From Streptosporangium sp. NBC_01495 (GTDB taxonomy: Bacteria > Actinomycetota > Actinomycetes > Streptosporangiales > Streptosporangiaceae): a stretch of 64,000 nt of DNA. The position numbers and the translations under genes are program-made. The notes under the pieces are model-generated. The model ran no database searches. It had not been told where the DNA came from and worked only from the letters and a program-made list of their open reading frames with translations. Position 1 is the first letter of the stretch. Every line of letters begins with the position of its first letter. Positions 51,486-59,293 of this stretch are shown piece by piece. Location: assembly GCF_036250735.1 (NCBI RefSeq), contig NZ_CP109430.1, positions 10,106,001-10,170,000 on the forward strand. The letters run 5' to 3'.

Positions 51486-52862
51486 CTACTTGATGTTCTC
51501 GGCGCTGCTCTGCAGGGTCGCGGCGGCCTCTTCCGGCGTGGCCTGCCCCGCCGCCACCGTGGTCGACGCCACACCGATGGCGGTCTGCAGGTCGGCGCTC
51601 ACCGTCGCGAGGCGCGGCTCGGACGACTTGCCCGCGTCGCTGATCAGCTTCTCCAGCGCCGGCTGCTGCGCCGTCGGGTTGACCAGCTTGATCGAGGCCC
51701 AGTCCGGCTGGGCGCTGGTCAGGGCGGGGATGTCGTTGAGGATGTTGGCGACCGCCTGCTGTCCGGCCTGCGAGGTTCCGAGCCAGGTCGCGAAGGTGGT
51801 GGCGGCGGCGATGGACTTGGACTTCTTGCTCACGGCCAGGCCGAAGTCCGCGTCACCGTAGAGCGACCCGACGTTGCCGGTGCCCGCCACGTCGGGGAAC
51901 GCGATCGGCAACTGGGTGAACGGCTTGGGGTTCGCGACGCCGGCGCCGGAGATGGCGGCCGTGCTGCCGTCCACGGTGGAGTACTGCATGTACCAGGTGC
52001 CCATCATGACCATGGCCGCCTTGCCCGACATGAAGTCGTTGTTGGCGTCCGGGTACTGCTGCACGCCCAGTGCCCCGTCCTGCATGATCTTGTCGTCGAA
52101 CAGCTTCTTCCAGATGGTCAGCGCCTGGACGATCGTCGGGTCGGTCCACGGGACCTTCTTCTCCAGGGCCTGCGCCCAGACGCCCGGCTTGATGTTGTTG
52201 CTGATCGCCTGCAGGGTGTCCTCGTTGAACGCCGTCTGGGCGGCGCCCTGCACGAAGCACTTGACGCCGTTGGTCTTGAAGGCCGCGCAGACGCTCTTCC
52301 ACTCGTCGTAGGTGGTGGGCGGCTTCAGGCCGTACTTGTCGAACAGGTCCTGGTTGACCCAGACCGATCCGGCGTAGTTGGAGCCGACCGACAGCGCGGC
52401 GAGCTTGCCGTCCTTGGTCAGGCTGGACACCCCGATCGGGGCGAGCTTGGACTTCCAGTCCGCGCCGAGCGACTTCTCGACGGCGGGGGTGAGGTCGATG
52501 GCGTTCACGCCGTAGATGCCGACCGAACCGTTGGCGGCCCCCGGTGCGACGTCGAAGACGTCGGGGCCGACCGACGAGGCCAGGGCGGGGCGGATCGCCG
52601 CGTCGTAGCCGTCGATGGTCAGCTTCTTGTAGGTGACCTTGATGTTCGGGTAGGCCTTGTTGAACGCCTTGATGTACGCCTCGGCGGGAGCCACGTCGGG
52701 CGTCCACCCCCACCAGGTGATATCGCCCGAGTCGGCCGAGCCCTTGTCCGTGGTCTCGGTCGTGCCTCCGCCGGCACATCCGGCGAGCGCCAGCACCGCG
52801 GCGGTGAACGCGGCCGCGGCTCCGGGGAGGCGGCGCTTCCAGATTCGCGAGGATCCCAGCAT
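51486..52862 (-). CDS. Sugar-binding lipoprotein of the ABC importer
   Basis: Family 1 solute-binding protein of 458 residues. The start is ATG 52862 after AGGAGAG, and the lipobox LAGC near residue 27 gives lipid anchoring. The binding domain begins ITWWGWTPDVAPAEAYI and contains many aromatic residues that could stack on sugars. It heads the operon with two permeases and the GH5 gene. Transcription is probably controlled by the LacI protein through the site at 53072-53080. Confidence 0.93.
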   Translation of the reverse strand: MLGSSRIWKRRLPGAAAAFTAAVLALAGCAGGGTTETTDKGSADSGDITWWGWTPDVAPAEAYIKAFNKAYPNIKVTYKKLTIDGYDAAIRPALASSVGPDVFDVAPGAANGSVGIYGVNAIDLTPAVEKSLGADWKSKLAPIGVSSLTKDGKLAALSVGSNYAGSVWVNQDLFDKYGLKPPTTYDEWKSVCAAFKTNGVKCFVQGAAQTAFNEDTLQAISNNIKPGVWAQALEKKVPWTDPTIVQALTIWKKLFDDKIMQDGALGVQQYPDANNDFMSGKAAMVMMGTWYMQYSTVDGSTAAISGAGVANPKPFTQLPIAFPDVAGTGNVGSLYGDADFGLAVSKKSKSIAAATTFATWLGTSQAGQQAVANILNDIPALTSAQPDWASIKLVNPTAQQPALEKLISDAGKSSEPRLATVSADLQTAIGVASTTVAAGQATPEEAAATLQSSAENIK

Positions 52863-53071
52863 GATCTCTCCTTGCACGTGACTCGCACGCACTGGTCGTG
52901 TCGACGCCGCGCGTCCTCCGCCGAGCGGGGACGATCGCGACGGCCCGTGCTCACGAATGAGTACGGGGTCCGCTCGCACGTGGCGACGAGGTCGGCACGG
53001 GTCGCGGAAGGGGGTGTGCGTCCTTCACGGCCGGGATCGCCGATCGTCGAAAGCTGCACGTTCAGAAAGCA

Positions 53072-53080
53072 GAAAGTTTC
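53072..53080. promoter_or_regulatory. Candidate LacI operator GAAAGTTTC (importer side)
   Basis: Core of a short palindrome about 20 bp downstream of the importer operon's expected -10 region. Further GAAAG half-sites surround it at about 53048-53088, suggesting cooperative binding. Confidence 0.5.
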
Positions 53081-53422
53081 GGAAAGTGTTCTGGTGAGAG
53101 AAGAGCACCAGCTCGGCAACAGTGTCAATAACTCCGGCCGAATTTGTTTCCGTTCGGTTACATGGGATGTGCCCCGCAGTCCCAGGCCGGGGTGCGCCCA
53201 TCCCGGGAGAGGACGGTCACATCGAGATCGTCGGTGTGATATCCGCAGGTCATCGTCGAGCCGCTGTGCGGCGTGGACGATCCGGGACGCCGCGTGGGCC
53301 GGTGCCTTCGCGTGCCTACGGGCCAGACTGCAGCCCGAATTCGGACAATTCGGTATTTATGGTGCGAGAAGCCTACCTGCTGCGAGGTCCGGCGAGCGGT
53401 TATCAGCGGTGCTACCGTTATG

Positions 53423-53431
53423 GAAACTTTC
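53423..53431. promoter_or_regulatory. Candidate LacI operator GAAACTTTC (regulator side)
   Basis: Reverse complement of the importer-side core, within TATGGAAACTTTCGACA, 33 bp before the LacI start codon. It would allow autoregulation. Confidence 0.5.
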
Positions 53432-53463
53432 GACAACACTGGCTCAGTGCGTGAAGAGGTGTC

Positions 53464-54558
53464 GTGACGACCGAGCAGCGAGCGAGGACGCAGAAGCGGG
53501 TGGCGGGGGCTCCCCGGAGTGCCGACGCCGACCGGGTGACCATCGCGATGGTCGCGCGGGCGGCGGGCGTGTCCGCCCCGACGGTGAGCAAGGTGCTCAA
53601 CGGCAGGGAGGCCGTCGGGGCGGAGACCCGCCGCCGGGTCCAGGACGCCCTGGTCTCGACGGGCTACCAGCGCAGGACCAGATCCGAGGCGGGCAAGGTC
53701 GGCGTGGTCGACTTCGTGATCACCGAGCTGGACACGGCCTGGGCCTGTGAGCTGCTGAGAGGCGCGGAGCAGGAGGCGTACCGGCTGGGCACGAGCCTCG
53801 TCCTGACCGTGACCCACGACCGGCAGGCCCAGCCGCGCGAGTGGCTCAAGGCGCTGGCCTCCCGGCCGACCGACGGCGTGGTCCTCGTGGTCACCAACAC
53901 CCGGCAGGTGTCGGCGGAGAAGCTGCGCCCGATCGACACGCCCTTCGTCGTCATCGACCAGGTCGGCGGATACGACCGCGACGTCCCGACCATCGGCGCC
54001 ACCAACTGGGCGGGCGGTTTCGCCGCCACGGAACACCTCACCGAGCTGGGCCATCGCCGCATCGGCATGATCACGGGGCCCGAGGACGTCCGGTGCAGTC
54101 TTGAGCGCCTGGACGGCTACCGCGCCGCTCTCGGGCGTGCGGGGCTGCCGCTCGACGAGAGCCTGGTGCGGCAGGGCGACTTCTACACCGAGGGTGGCAG
54201 GCGGGCCGCCGCCGAGCTGCTCGACCTGCCGGAACCGCCCACGGCGATCTTCGCCGGCTCCGACCAGCAGGCGGCCGGCGTGTACGACGCGGCCCGCGCC
54301 AGGGGCCTGCGCATCCCCGAGGACCTCAGTGTCGTCGGGTTCGACGACACCGAGGTGTGCGAGTGGATGTGGCCCCGGTTGACCACCATCAGGCAGCCGC
54401 TCGCGCAGATGGCCGTGCTGGCCATCCGCAACGTGCTCGAGACGACGCACACCCCCGGTGAGCAGCCGTTGCGTCTCGAACTGTCGACCAGCCTGGTGGT
54501 CAGGAACAGCACCGCGCCCTACCAGCCTCCGGCCCGTGTCTCACGCGGCCGCCGCTGA
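53464..54558 (+). CDS. LacI-family transcriptional regulator of the sugar locus
   Basis: A 364-residue repressor. After a basic tail, residues 24-75 hold the LacI helix-turn-helix and hinge (VTIAMVARAAGVSAPTVSKV, then LNGREAVGAETRRRV). The effector domain follows (VGVVDFVI to the C-terminus), with IFAGSDQQAAGVYDAA and LSVVGFDDTEV as typical strands. It starts with GTG. It lies between the importer operon and the catabolic operon, and shared GAAA-S-TTT sites in all the flanking promoters suggest it represses the whole locus until the sugar is present. Confidence 0.95.
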   Translation: MTTEQRARTQKRVAGAPRSADADRVTIAMVARAAGVSAPTVSKVLNGREAVGAETRRRVQDALVSTGYQRRTRSEAGKVGVVDFVITELDTAWACELLRGAEQEAYRLGTSLVLTVTHDRQAQPREWLKALASRPTDGVVLVVTNTRQVSAEKLRPIDTPFVVIDQVGGYDRDVPTIGATNWAGGFAATEHLTELGHRRIGMITGPEDVRCSLERLDGYRAALGRAGLPLDESLVRQGDFYTEGGRRAAAELLDLPEPPTAIFAGSDQQAAGVYDAARARGLRIPEDLSVVGFDDTEVCEWMWPRLTTIRQPLAQMAVLAIRNVLETTHTPGEQPLRLELSTSLVVRNSTAPYQPPARVSRGRR

Positions 54559-54575
54559 CTTTTTGACGCCGCGGC

Positions 54576-55445
54576 TCATGCCAGGGGGAGGCCGAGCACG
54601 TCGCGCCACGACTCCCGCGGAAGGTATCCCAGCTCGTCACGGGCCTTGTCACTGCTGAGCAGGCTCTCGTACGGCCCGAGCGGACGGCGGACCGGCACTC
54701 CGGGGAAGACCTCCGCGGCGAGGTCGGCCGAAGGCCGGTCCATCAGCGTGTCCCCGGCGGCGATCACATACGCGGGCGCGCCCGTCACCTCCGCCAGCAG
54801 GGCGAGCCGGCAGGCCAGCGCGACGTCGCGGACGTCGACGTAGGACCACAGGTTGAACACCCGGGCCGACGGGTCGTCCCAGAAACCGGGGATTTTGGGG
54901 TAGTCGGCCGCGTCATGGACGTTCGACAGCCGGAGGCCGACGATCGGGATCCCCGACCAGGCGGAGATGTGCTCGGCCAGCGTCTCCCCGACCACCTTGG
55001 ACAGGGCGTAGGCCGAGGTTGGGTGCGGATAGTGCTCCTCGTCCACCGGCAGGTAGCGCGGCGGGGTCCGCGGTCCGAACGGGAAGCCCAGGGTGGTCTC
55101 GCTCGACGTCCACACCACCCTGCCGACCCCGAGCTTTGCCGCGGCGAGGAAGACGTTGCTGTTCATCGCGGTGTTCGCGGTGAACGTGCGGGCGTCGGTG
55201 AAGAAGCCGGGCGCGGGGATCGCCGCGAGGTGGACCACGGCGTCGACCGAGGTCAGCGCGTCCACCGTGTCGCCGAAGTCCGTCAGGTCGGCGCGCAGCA
55301 GCGGCGCCCCCAGGTCGGCGAGTTCGCCCCGGTCCCCCGGCGTCCCGGCGACGTCGACGGCGCGTACCTCGTGCCCGTGCGCGAGCAGGTCCTCGACCAC
55401 GGCGCGCCCGGTCTTGCCACTCGCGCCCGTAACCGCGATTCTCAC
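54576..55445 (-). CDS. NAD(P)-dependent sugar dehydrogenase/epimerase (extended SDR)
   Basis: A 289-residue extended SDR. VTGASGKTGRAVVEDLL binds the cofactor, and SSETT with YALSKVVGE supplies the catalytic Ser, Tyr and Lys. The layout is close to uronate dehydrogenases and UDP-sugar epimerases. The setting, in an oxidative sugar locus and divergent from the tautomerase operon, favours oxidation of a free sugar or sugar acid. Its stop codon faces the LacI gene at a distance of 17 bp. Confidence 0.85.
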   Translation of the reverse strand: MRIAVTGASGKTGRAVVEDLLAHGHEVRAVDVAGTPGDRGELADLGAPLLRADLTDFGDTVDALTSVDAVVHLAAIPAPGFFTDARTFTANTAMNSNVFLAAAKLGVGRVVWTSSETTLGFPFGPRTPPRYLPVDEEHYPHPTSAYALSKVVGETLAEHISAWSGIPIVGLRLSNVHDAADYPKIPGFWDDPSARVFNLWSYVDVRDVALACRLALLAEVTGAPAYVIAAGDTLMDRPSADLAAEVFPGVPVRRPLGPYESLLSSDKARDELGYLPRESWRDVLGLPLA

Positions 55446-55509
55446 AGGTCAGTCCCACTCTCGGATGGCGTCGTCCCGGCTTGAGAGGTCCTCGCGGGCC
55501 GGGTGGTGA

Positions 55510-55531
55510 GAAAGTTTATGGAAAGTTGTCC
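55510..55531. promoter_or_regulatory. Candidate LacI operator cluster (SDR side)
   Basis: GAAAGTTTA followed by GGAAAGTTGTCC. The string TATGGAAA is shared with the regulator-side site and both continue towards a GACAC box, so the resemblance is longer than the core. It lies 65-86 bp upstream of the SDR start. Confidence 0.45.
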
Positions 55532-55789
55532 ACGACACTCGGCTCCGGCCGCCCTTGGCCGAAGGAGTTCCCTCTCCGGGGTGGCCGCGAGCCGCGACCG
55601 CTGGGGAACGGTCGCGACCCAGTTCAGTGATCATGCCATTCACCAGGGATAATGCTTCAATCGAGTGCCTTCACCCGGTCCCGGGCACGCCTGCGCGCAG
55701 CCGGAGACGTAGAGCGGGAGCGATCAGCACTCCGGCCTCCTGACAGGCAAAGATGTCACTATGTCAGCCTTTCGTCCATGTCATGACCC

Positions 55790-55819
55790 TTGACGTTCCC
55801 CGACACGCCGTTCTACTTT
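55790..55819 (+). promoter_or_regulatory. Promoter of the catabolic operon
   Basis: TTGACG (55790-55795), an 18-bp spacer and TACTTT (55814-55819) make a readable housekeeping-type promoter. Transcription would start near 55826, leaving a leader of about 110 nt that contains the candidate operator. Confidence 0.5.
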
Positions 55820-55835
55820 GTCGCTGCGGACTTTA

Positions 55836-55862
55836 AGTTTCATAGAGTTTTCGAAAGTTTTC
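55836..55862. promoter_or_regulatory. Candidate LacI operator cluster (catabolic operon side)
   Basis: AAGTTTCATAGAG followed by TTTTCGAAAGTTTTC lies just after the predicted start point, an ideal roadblock position. The core GAAAGTTT matches the other sites. Confidence 0.5.
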
Positions 55863-55935
55863 AGCGCCCTTTTCGCGCACACCCCCGCCGTGGTGCCCGG
55901 ACACCGGTCGACGCCCGGCGCTGAGAGGAACCACC

Positions 55936-56301
55936 GTGCCCCTCGTACAGATCGACCTCGAACGTTCCCTGGCCGAACGGCTGGGCCGGCAGATCAGCGA
56001 CGGCGTCCACCAGGCCCTGGTGGACGGCCTGGGGATGGACCCGACCGACAGGTTCCAGATCTTCCGCACGCACGCGCCCGAGGAGATCGTCTTCGACCCG
56101 GGCTACAACGGCGTGGACCGGCGGCAGCTGGTCAGCATCCAGATCCTGATGGTGCACATGTACGACGTGACCACCAAGTACGCGATGTTCGACCAGATCG
56201 CCAAACGGCTGGAGGAGATCGGTGTCCGGCCGGACGACCTGCTGATCAGCGTCGTCGAGAACGGCTTCGAGGACTGGTACGCCGGCAAGTCGCGCGGCTG
56301 A
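55936..56301 (+). CDS. Tautomerase-superfamily protein
   Basis: A 121-residue protein of the 4-oxalocrotonate tautomerase superfamily. The GTG start is followed directly by Pro, so the catalytic N-terminal proline would be exposed after Met removal (PLVQIDLERSL). Other family parts are DRFQIFRTHAPEEIVFDPGY and LLISVVENGFEDWY. It is the first gene of the catabolic operon, with ribosome site GAGAGGAA. It may isomerise a keto-sugar acid or enol intermediate of the pathway. Confidence 0.88.
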   Translation: MPLVQIDLERSLAERLGRQISDGVHQALVDGLGMDPTDRFQIFRTHAPEEIVFDPGYNGVDRRQLVSIQILMVHMYDVTTKYAMFDQIAKRLEEIGVRPDDLLISVVENGFEDWYAGKSRG

Positions 56302-56356
56302 CCGCATCCCGCCCACCCCACGAGCCCACGATCCATCCAAGATCCGGAGTCCTGCA

Positions 56357-57367
56357 GTGAAGGTTCTCTACATCGGTGGCACCGGCACGATCAGCTCGGC
56401 CAGTGTCGCCGAGTCGGTGCGTCAGGGCCAGGACGTCCACGTCCTGAACCGTGGCCGCACCGCCGGCCGTCGGCCGCTCCCCGCCGGGGTCACGACGATC
56501 GAAGCCGACGTCCAGGACCCGGAGTCGGTGCGCCGGGCCCTCGCCGGCACGACATTCGACAGCGTGGTCAACTTTCTTGGCTTCGACGCCAAGGACGCCG
56601 CCGCCGCCGTCGAACTGCTGGAAGGCCGCACGGGCCAGTACGTCCACATCAGCAGCGCCTCGATCTACCACAAGCCGGTACGGCGGGTGCCGATCGTCGA
56701 GTCGACCACCCGGCACAACCCCTACCTGGGGTACGCCCGAGAGAAGATCGCCGCCGAGGACGTCCTGCACCGGGCCTACGAGGAGCGCGACTTCCCCGTC
56801 ACCGTCGTGCGTCCTTCGCACACCTACGACGACGCCCACCCGCCGCTGCCCGGCGACTGGACCGCGTGGGACCGGATCGCCCGCGGCGACGAGCTGGTCG
56901 TGCCCGGTGACGGCACCAGCCTGTGGACCCTGACGCACGCGCGGGACTTCGCGGTGGGGCTCGTCGGCCTGATCGGCAACTGGCAGGCCGTCGGGGAGGA
57001 CTTCCACATCACCTCCGACGAGGCGCTGACGTGGGACGAGATCTACCGCATCATCGGGCGCACCGCGGGGACGCCGGCCCGGCTCCTGCACCTGCCCTCG
57101 GAGTTCCTTCGGGTCGCCGCCCCCGACTGGTTCTGGTCGGACCTCATCGTCGGCGACCTGATGCACAGCGCGGTGTTCGACAACACCAAGATCAAGCGGT
57201 TCGTCCCGGCGTTCCAGCCGACGATCACCTGGTCGGCCGGGGCCCGGCGGCTGCACGAATGGCGCACCGCCCACGCCGGGGAGACCCGCCCCGACGCCGA
57301 GACGGACGCGATCCTGGGCCGGCTGGTCGAGGGGTACCGGGCCGCCGCCGCGGCGCTGGCGCCGTGA
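56357..57367 (+). CDS. NAD-dependent epimerase/dehydratase (extended SDR)
   Basis: A 336-residue extended SDR. The cofactor loop GGTGTISSASVAESV deviates from the usual G-x-x-G-x-x-G by replacing the last Gly, as in some atypical members. Catalytic candidates are SSASIYH and YAREK. It starts with GTG, and its stop overlaps the lactonase start as GTGA. In this operon it may oxidise or epimerise the released monosaccharide; the substrate is not readable. Confidence 0.85.
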   Translation: MKVLYIGGTGTISSASVAESVRQGQDVHVLNRGRTAGRRPLPAGVTTIEADVQDPESVRRALAGTTFDSVVNFLGFDAKDAAAAVELLEGRTGQYVHISSASIYHKPVRRVPIVESTTRHNPYLGYAREKIAAEDVLHRAYEERDFPVTVVRPSHTYDDAHPPLPGDWTAWDRIARGDELVVPGDGTSLWTLTHARDFAVGLVGLIGNWQAVGEDFHITSDEALTWDEIYRIIGRTAGTPARLLHLPSEFLRVAAPDWFWSDLIVGDLMHSAVFDNTKIKRFVPAFQPTITWSAGARRLHEWRTAHAGETRPDAETDAILGRLVEGYRAAAAALAP

Positions 57368-58263
57368 CGCCGGGCACGGGAGGCGACCTGGTGGCGGAGC
57401 CCTGGCTGGACGTCTCCGGGGTCCACTGCGAGGGCGTCGTGTGGGACGACACCGCGGGCCGGCTGCGGTTCGTCGACATCCCCCGCGGACGGGTCTTCGA
57501 CGCCGGGGTGGACACCGGCGGCGCCGACGTCGGCTGGTTCGACCTGCCGGCGCCGGTCACGGCCGTGCATCCCACGACCGAGCCCGGGACTCTCGTCGTC
57601 GCGGACGGCGACGGCGTGGCCCTGGCCACGCGCGACGGGCTGACCGAACGGCTCGCCGCCCCGCTGGCGGGCCGGCCGGAGATCCGCATGAACGACGCGG
57701 GCGTCGATCCCGCCGGGCGTTACTTCGCCGGCAGCATGGCGTACGACTCCGAACCGGGCGCGGGCCGCCTGTACCGCCTCGACGCCGACCGGTCCCTGCA
57801 CACCGTGCTCGACGGCGTCACGATCGGGAACGGGGTGGACTGGTCGCCCGACGCCACCCTGTGCTACTTCGTGGACAGCCCCCTGCGCCGCGTCGACGTG
57901 TTCGACTACGACGTGACGACGGGTGCCCTGTCCAACCGGCGCGTGTTCGCGGACACCTCCGCCGTCCCCGGGATGCCCGACGGGCTCACGGTCGACTCCG
58001 AGGGCGCCGTGTGGGTGGCCTTCTGGGGAGGATCGCGCGTCTGCCGCTTCGGCCGGGACGGCCTGGTCGAGCGCACCGTCGGCCTGCCGGTGTCACAGGC
58101 GACGTCGTGCTGCTTCGCCGGGCCCGATCTGGACCTGCTCGTCATCAGCACCTCCACCGAGGAACTGTCCCCCGACGACCTGCGGCGCCAGCCCACGGCA
58201 GGCATGATCTTCCGGGCCGAGCCCGGATGCCGTGGCCGCCGCACGACCGAATTCGTGATCTGA
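57364..58263 (+). CDS. SMP-30/gluconolactonase-family lactonase
   Basis: A 299-residue beta-propeller that should hydrolyse a sugar lactone to the free acid. Metal-ligand regions are HCEGVVWDD (Glu), IRMNDAGVDPAGRYFAGSM (Asn), and the Asn and Asp of GNGVDWSPDATLCYFVDS. GTG overlaps the previous stop, so it is coupled to the SDR gene. Lactonase next to two oxidoreductases is strong context for an oxidative sugar pathway. Confidence 0.92.
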   Translation: MTPGTGGDLVAEPWLDVSGVHCEGVVWDDTAGRLRFVDIPRGRVFDAGVDTGGADVGWFDLPAPVTAVHPTTEPGTLVVADGDGVALATRDGLTERLAAPLAGRPEIRMNDAGVDPAGRYFAGSMAYDSEPGAGRLYRLDADRSLHTVLDGVTIGNGVDWSPDATLCYFVDSPLRRVDVFDYDVTTGALSNRRVFADTSAVPGMPDGLTVDSEGAVWVAFWGGSRVCRFGRDGLVERTVGLPVSQATSCCFAGPDLDLLVISTSTEELSPDDLRRQPTAGMIFRAEPGCRGRRTTEFVI

Positions 58264-58264
58264 C

Positions 58265-59245
58265 ATGACCGATGACCACACGCGCCACGTGTCGCCCGAC
58301 CCGGCGGAGCGCCGCGCGTTCGGCCGCACCGGGCTCACGGTGACCCCCGTCTGCATCGGGACCAGCCCCCTGGCGAGCATGCCCGCGCTGTACGGCTACG
58401 CGGTCGGCCAGGACAGGGCGGAGTCGACGATCGAGGCCGTGCTCGACGGCCCGTTCAACTTCCTCGACACGTCGAACAACTACGGCGGCGGCAGCGCCGA
58501 GCTTCGCATCGGCGCCGTCCTGCGCCGCCGTGGCGGGATCCCCGACGGGTTCGTCCTGGCCACCAAGGCCGACGCCGACCCCGACAGCGGCGACTTCTCC
58601 GGCGAGCGCGTGCGCCGCTCGGTCGAGGAGAGCCTCGAACGGCTCGGTGTCGACCACGTGCCGATGATGTACCTGCACGACCCGGAGTACCACGTCACCT
58701 TCGAGGAGGCGATGGCCCCGGGCGGACCGGTCGAGGCGCTGGTCGCGCTCCGCGACGCCGGCGTCGTCGGCCACCTCGGGATCGCCGGCGGCCCTGTGGA
58801 GCTGATGCGGCGGTTCGTCGGGACCGGCGTGTTCGAGGCGGTGATCAACCACAACCGCTGGACCCTGGTGAACCGCGAGGCCGGCCCGCTGCTCGACGAG
58901 GCCGTCGCGCGGGGGGTCGCCTTCGTCAACGGCGCGCCGTACGGCGGGGGCATGCTGGTCAAGGGCCCGGACGCCCAGCCCCGCTACGCCTACCGGGACA
59001 CCGACGAGTCCGTCAGGGACGCGGTCCGGTCGATGCGGAGGGTGTGCGCCGACCACGACGTGCCCCTGGCCGCCGCCGCGCTGCAGTTCTCGCTGCGCGA
59101 CCCCCGGGTGACGTCGACCATCGTCGGCGTCTCGGAACCCGCGCGGATCAGGACCACTCTCGATCTCGCCACCACCCCGATCGCCCCCGAGCTGTGGGAC
59201 GAGCTCGACCAGTACACGCCGTCGTCCGGAGGGTGGCTGGACTGA
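58265..59245 (+). CDS. Aldo/keto reductase, aldose 1-dehydrogenase-like
   Basis: A 326-residue TIM-barrel oxidoreductase. The catalytic tetrad is visible as Asp and Tyr in FLDTSNNYGGG, Lys in LATKADAD and His in MYLHDPEY. The start AFGRTGLTVTPVCIGTSPL and the order of motifs resemble D-threo-aldose/L-fucose 1-dehydrogenases, which make lactones. It begins one base after the lactonase stop codon, so lactone formation and opening would be coordinated. Confidence 0.9.
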   Translation: MTDDHTRHVSPDPAERRAFGRTGLTVTPVCIGTSPLASMPALYGYAVGQDRAESTIEAVLDGPFNFLDTSNNYGGGSAELRIGAVLRRRGGIPDGFVLATKADADPDSGDFSGERVRRSVEESLERLGVDHVPMMYLHDPEYHVTFEEAMAPGGPVEALVALRDAGVVGHLGIAGGPVELMRRFVGTGVFEAVINHNRWTLVNREAGPLLDEAVARGVAFVNGAPYGGGMLVKGPDAQPRYAYRDTDESVRDAVRSMRRVCADHDVPLAAAALQFSLRDPRVTSTIVGVSEPARIRTTLDLATTPIAPELWDELDQYTPSSGGWLD

Positions 59246-59293
59246 TGCCACCGACGGCCGTACGAGCGATTCCAACGACAAACGGAGAAGACC

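Larger units (their letters stand above)
52863..53463. other. Divergent control region between importer operon and LacI gene
   Basis: About 600 bp. A consensus TTGACA -35 element for the importer operon is readable on the minus strand at 53123-53128, although the matching -10 is poor. Two candidate operators are listed separately. Plus- and minus-strand frames here lack family content. Confidence 0.55.
55446..55935. other. Divergent control region between the SDR gene and catabolic operon
   Basis: About 490 bp with no supported gene. It contains one readable promoter and two clusters of GAAAG-type sites listed separately. Confidence 0.55.

Noticed and set aside
53122..53467. Possible small genes between the importer operon and lacI
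   Set aside because: Frames on both strands lack conserved motifs and overlap operators and promoter elements.
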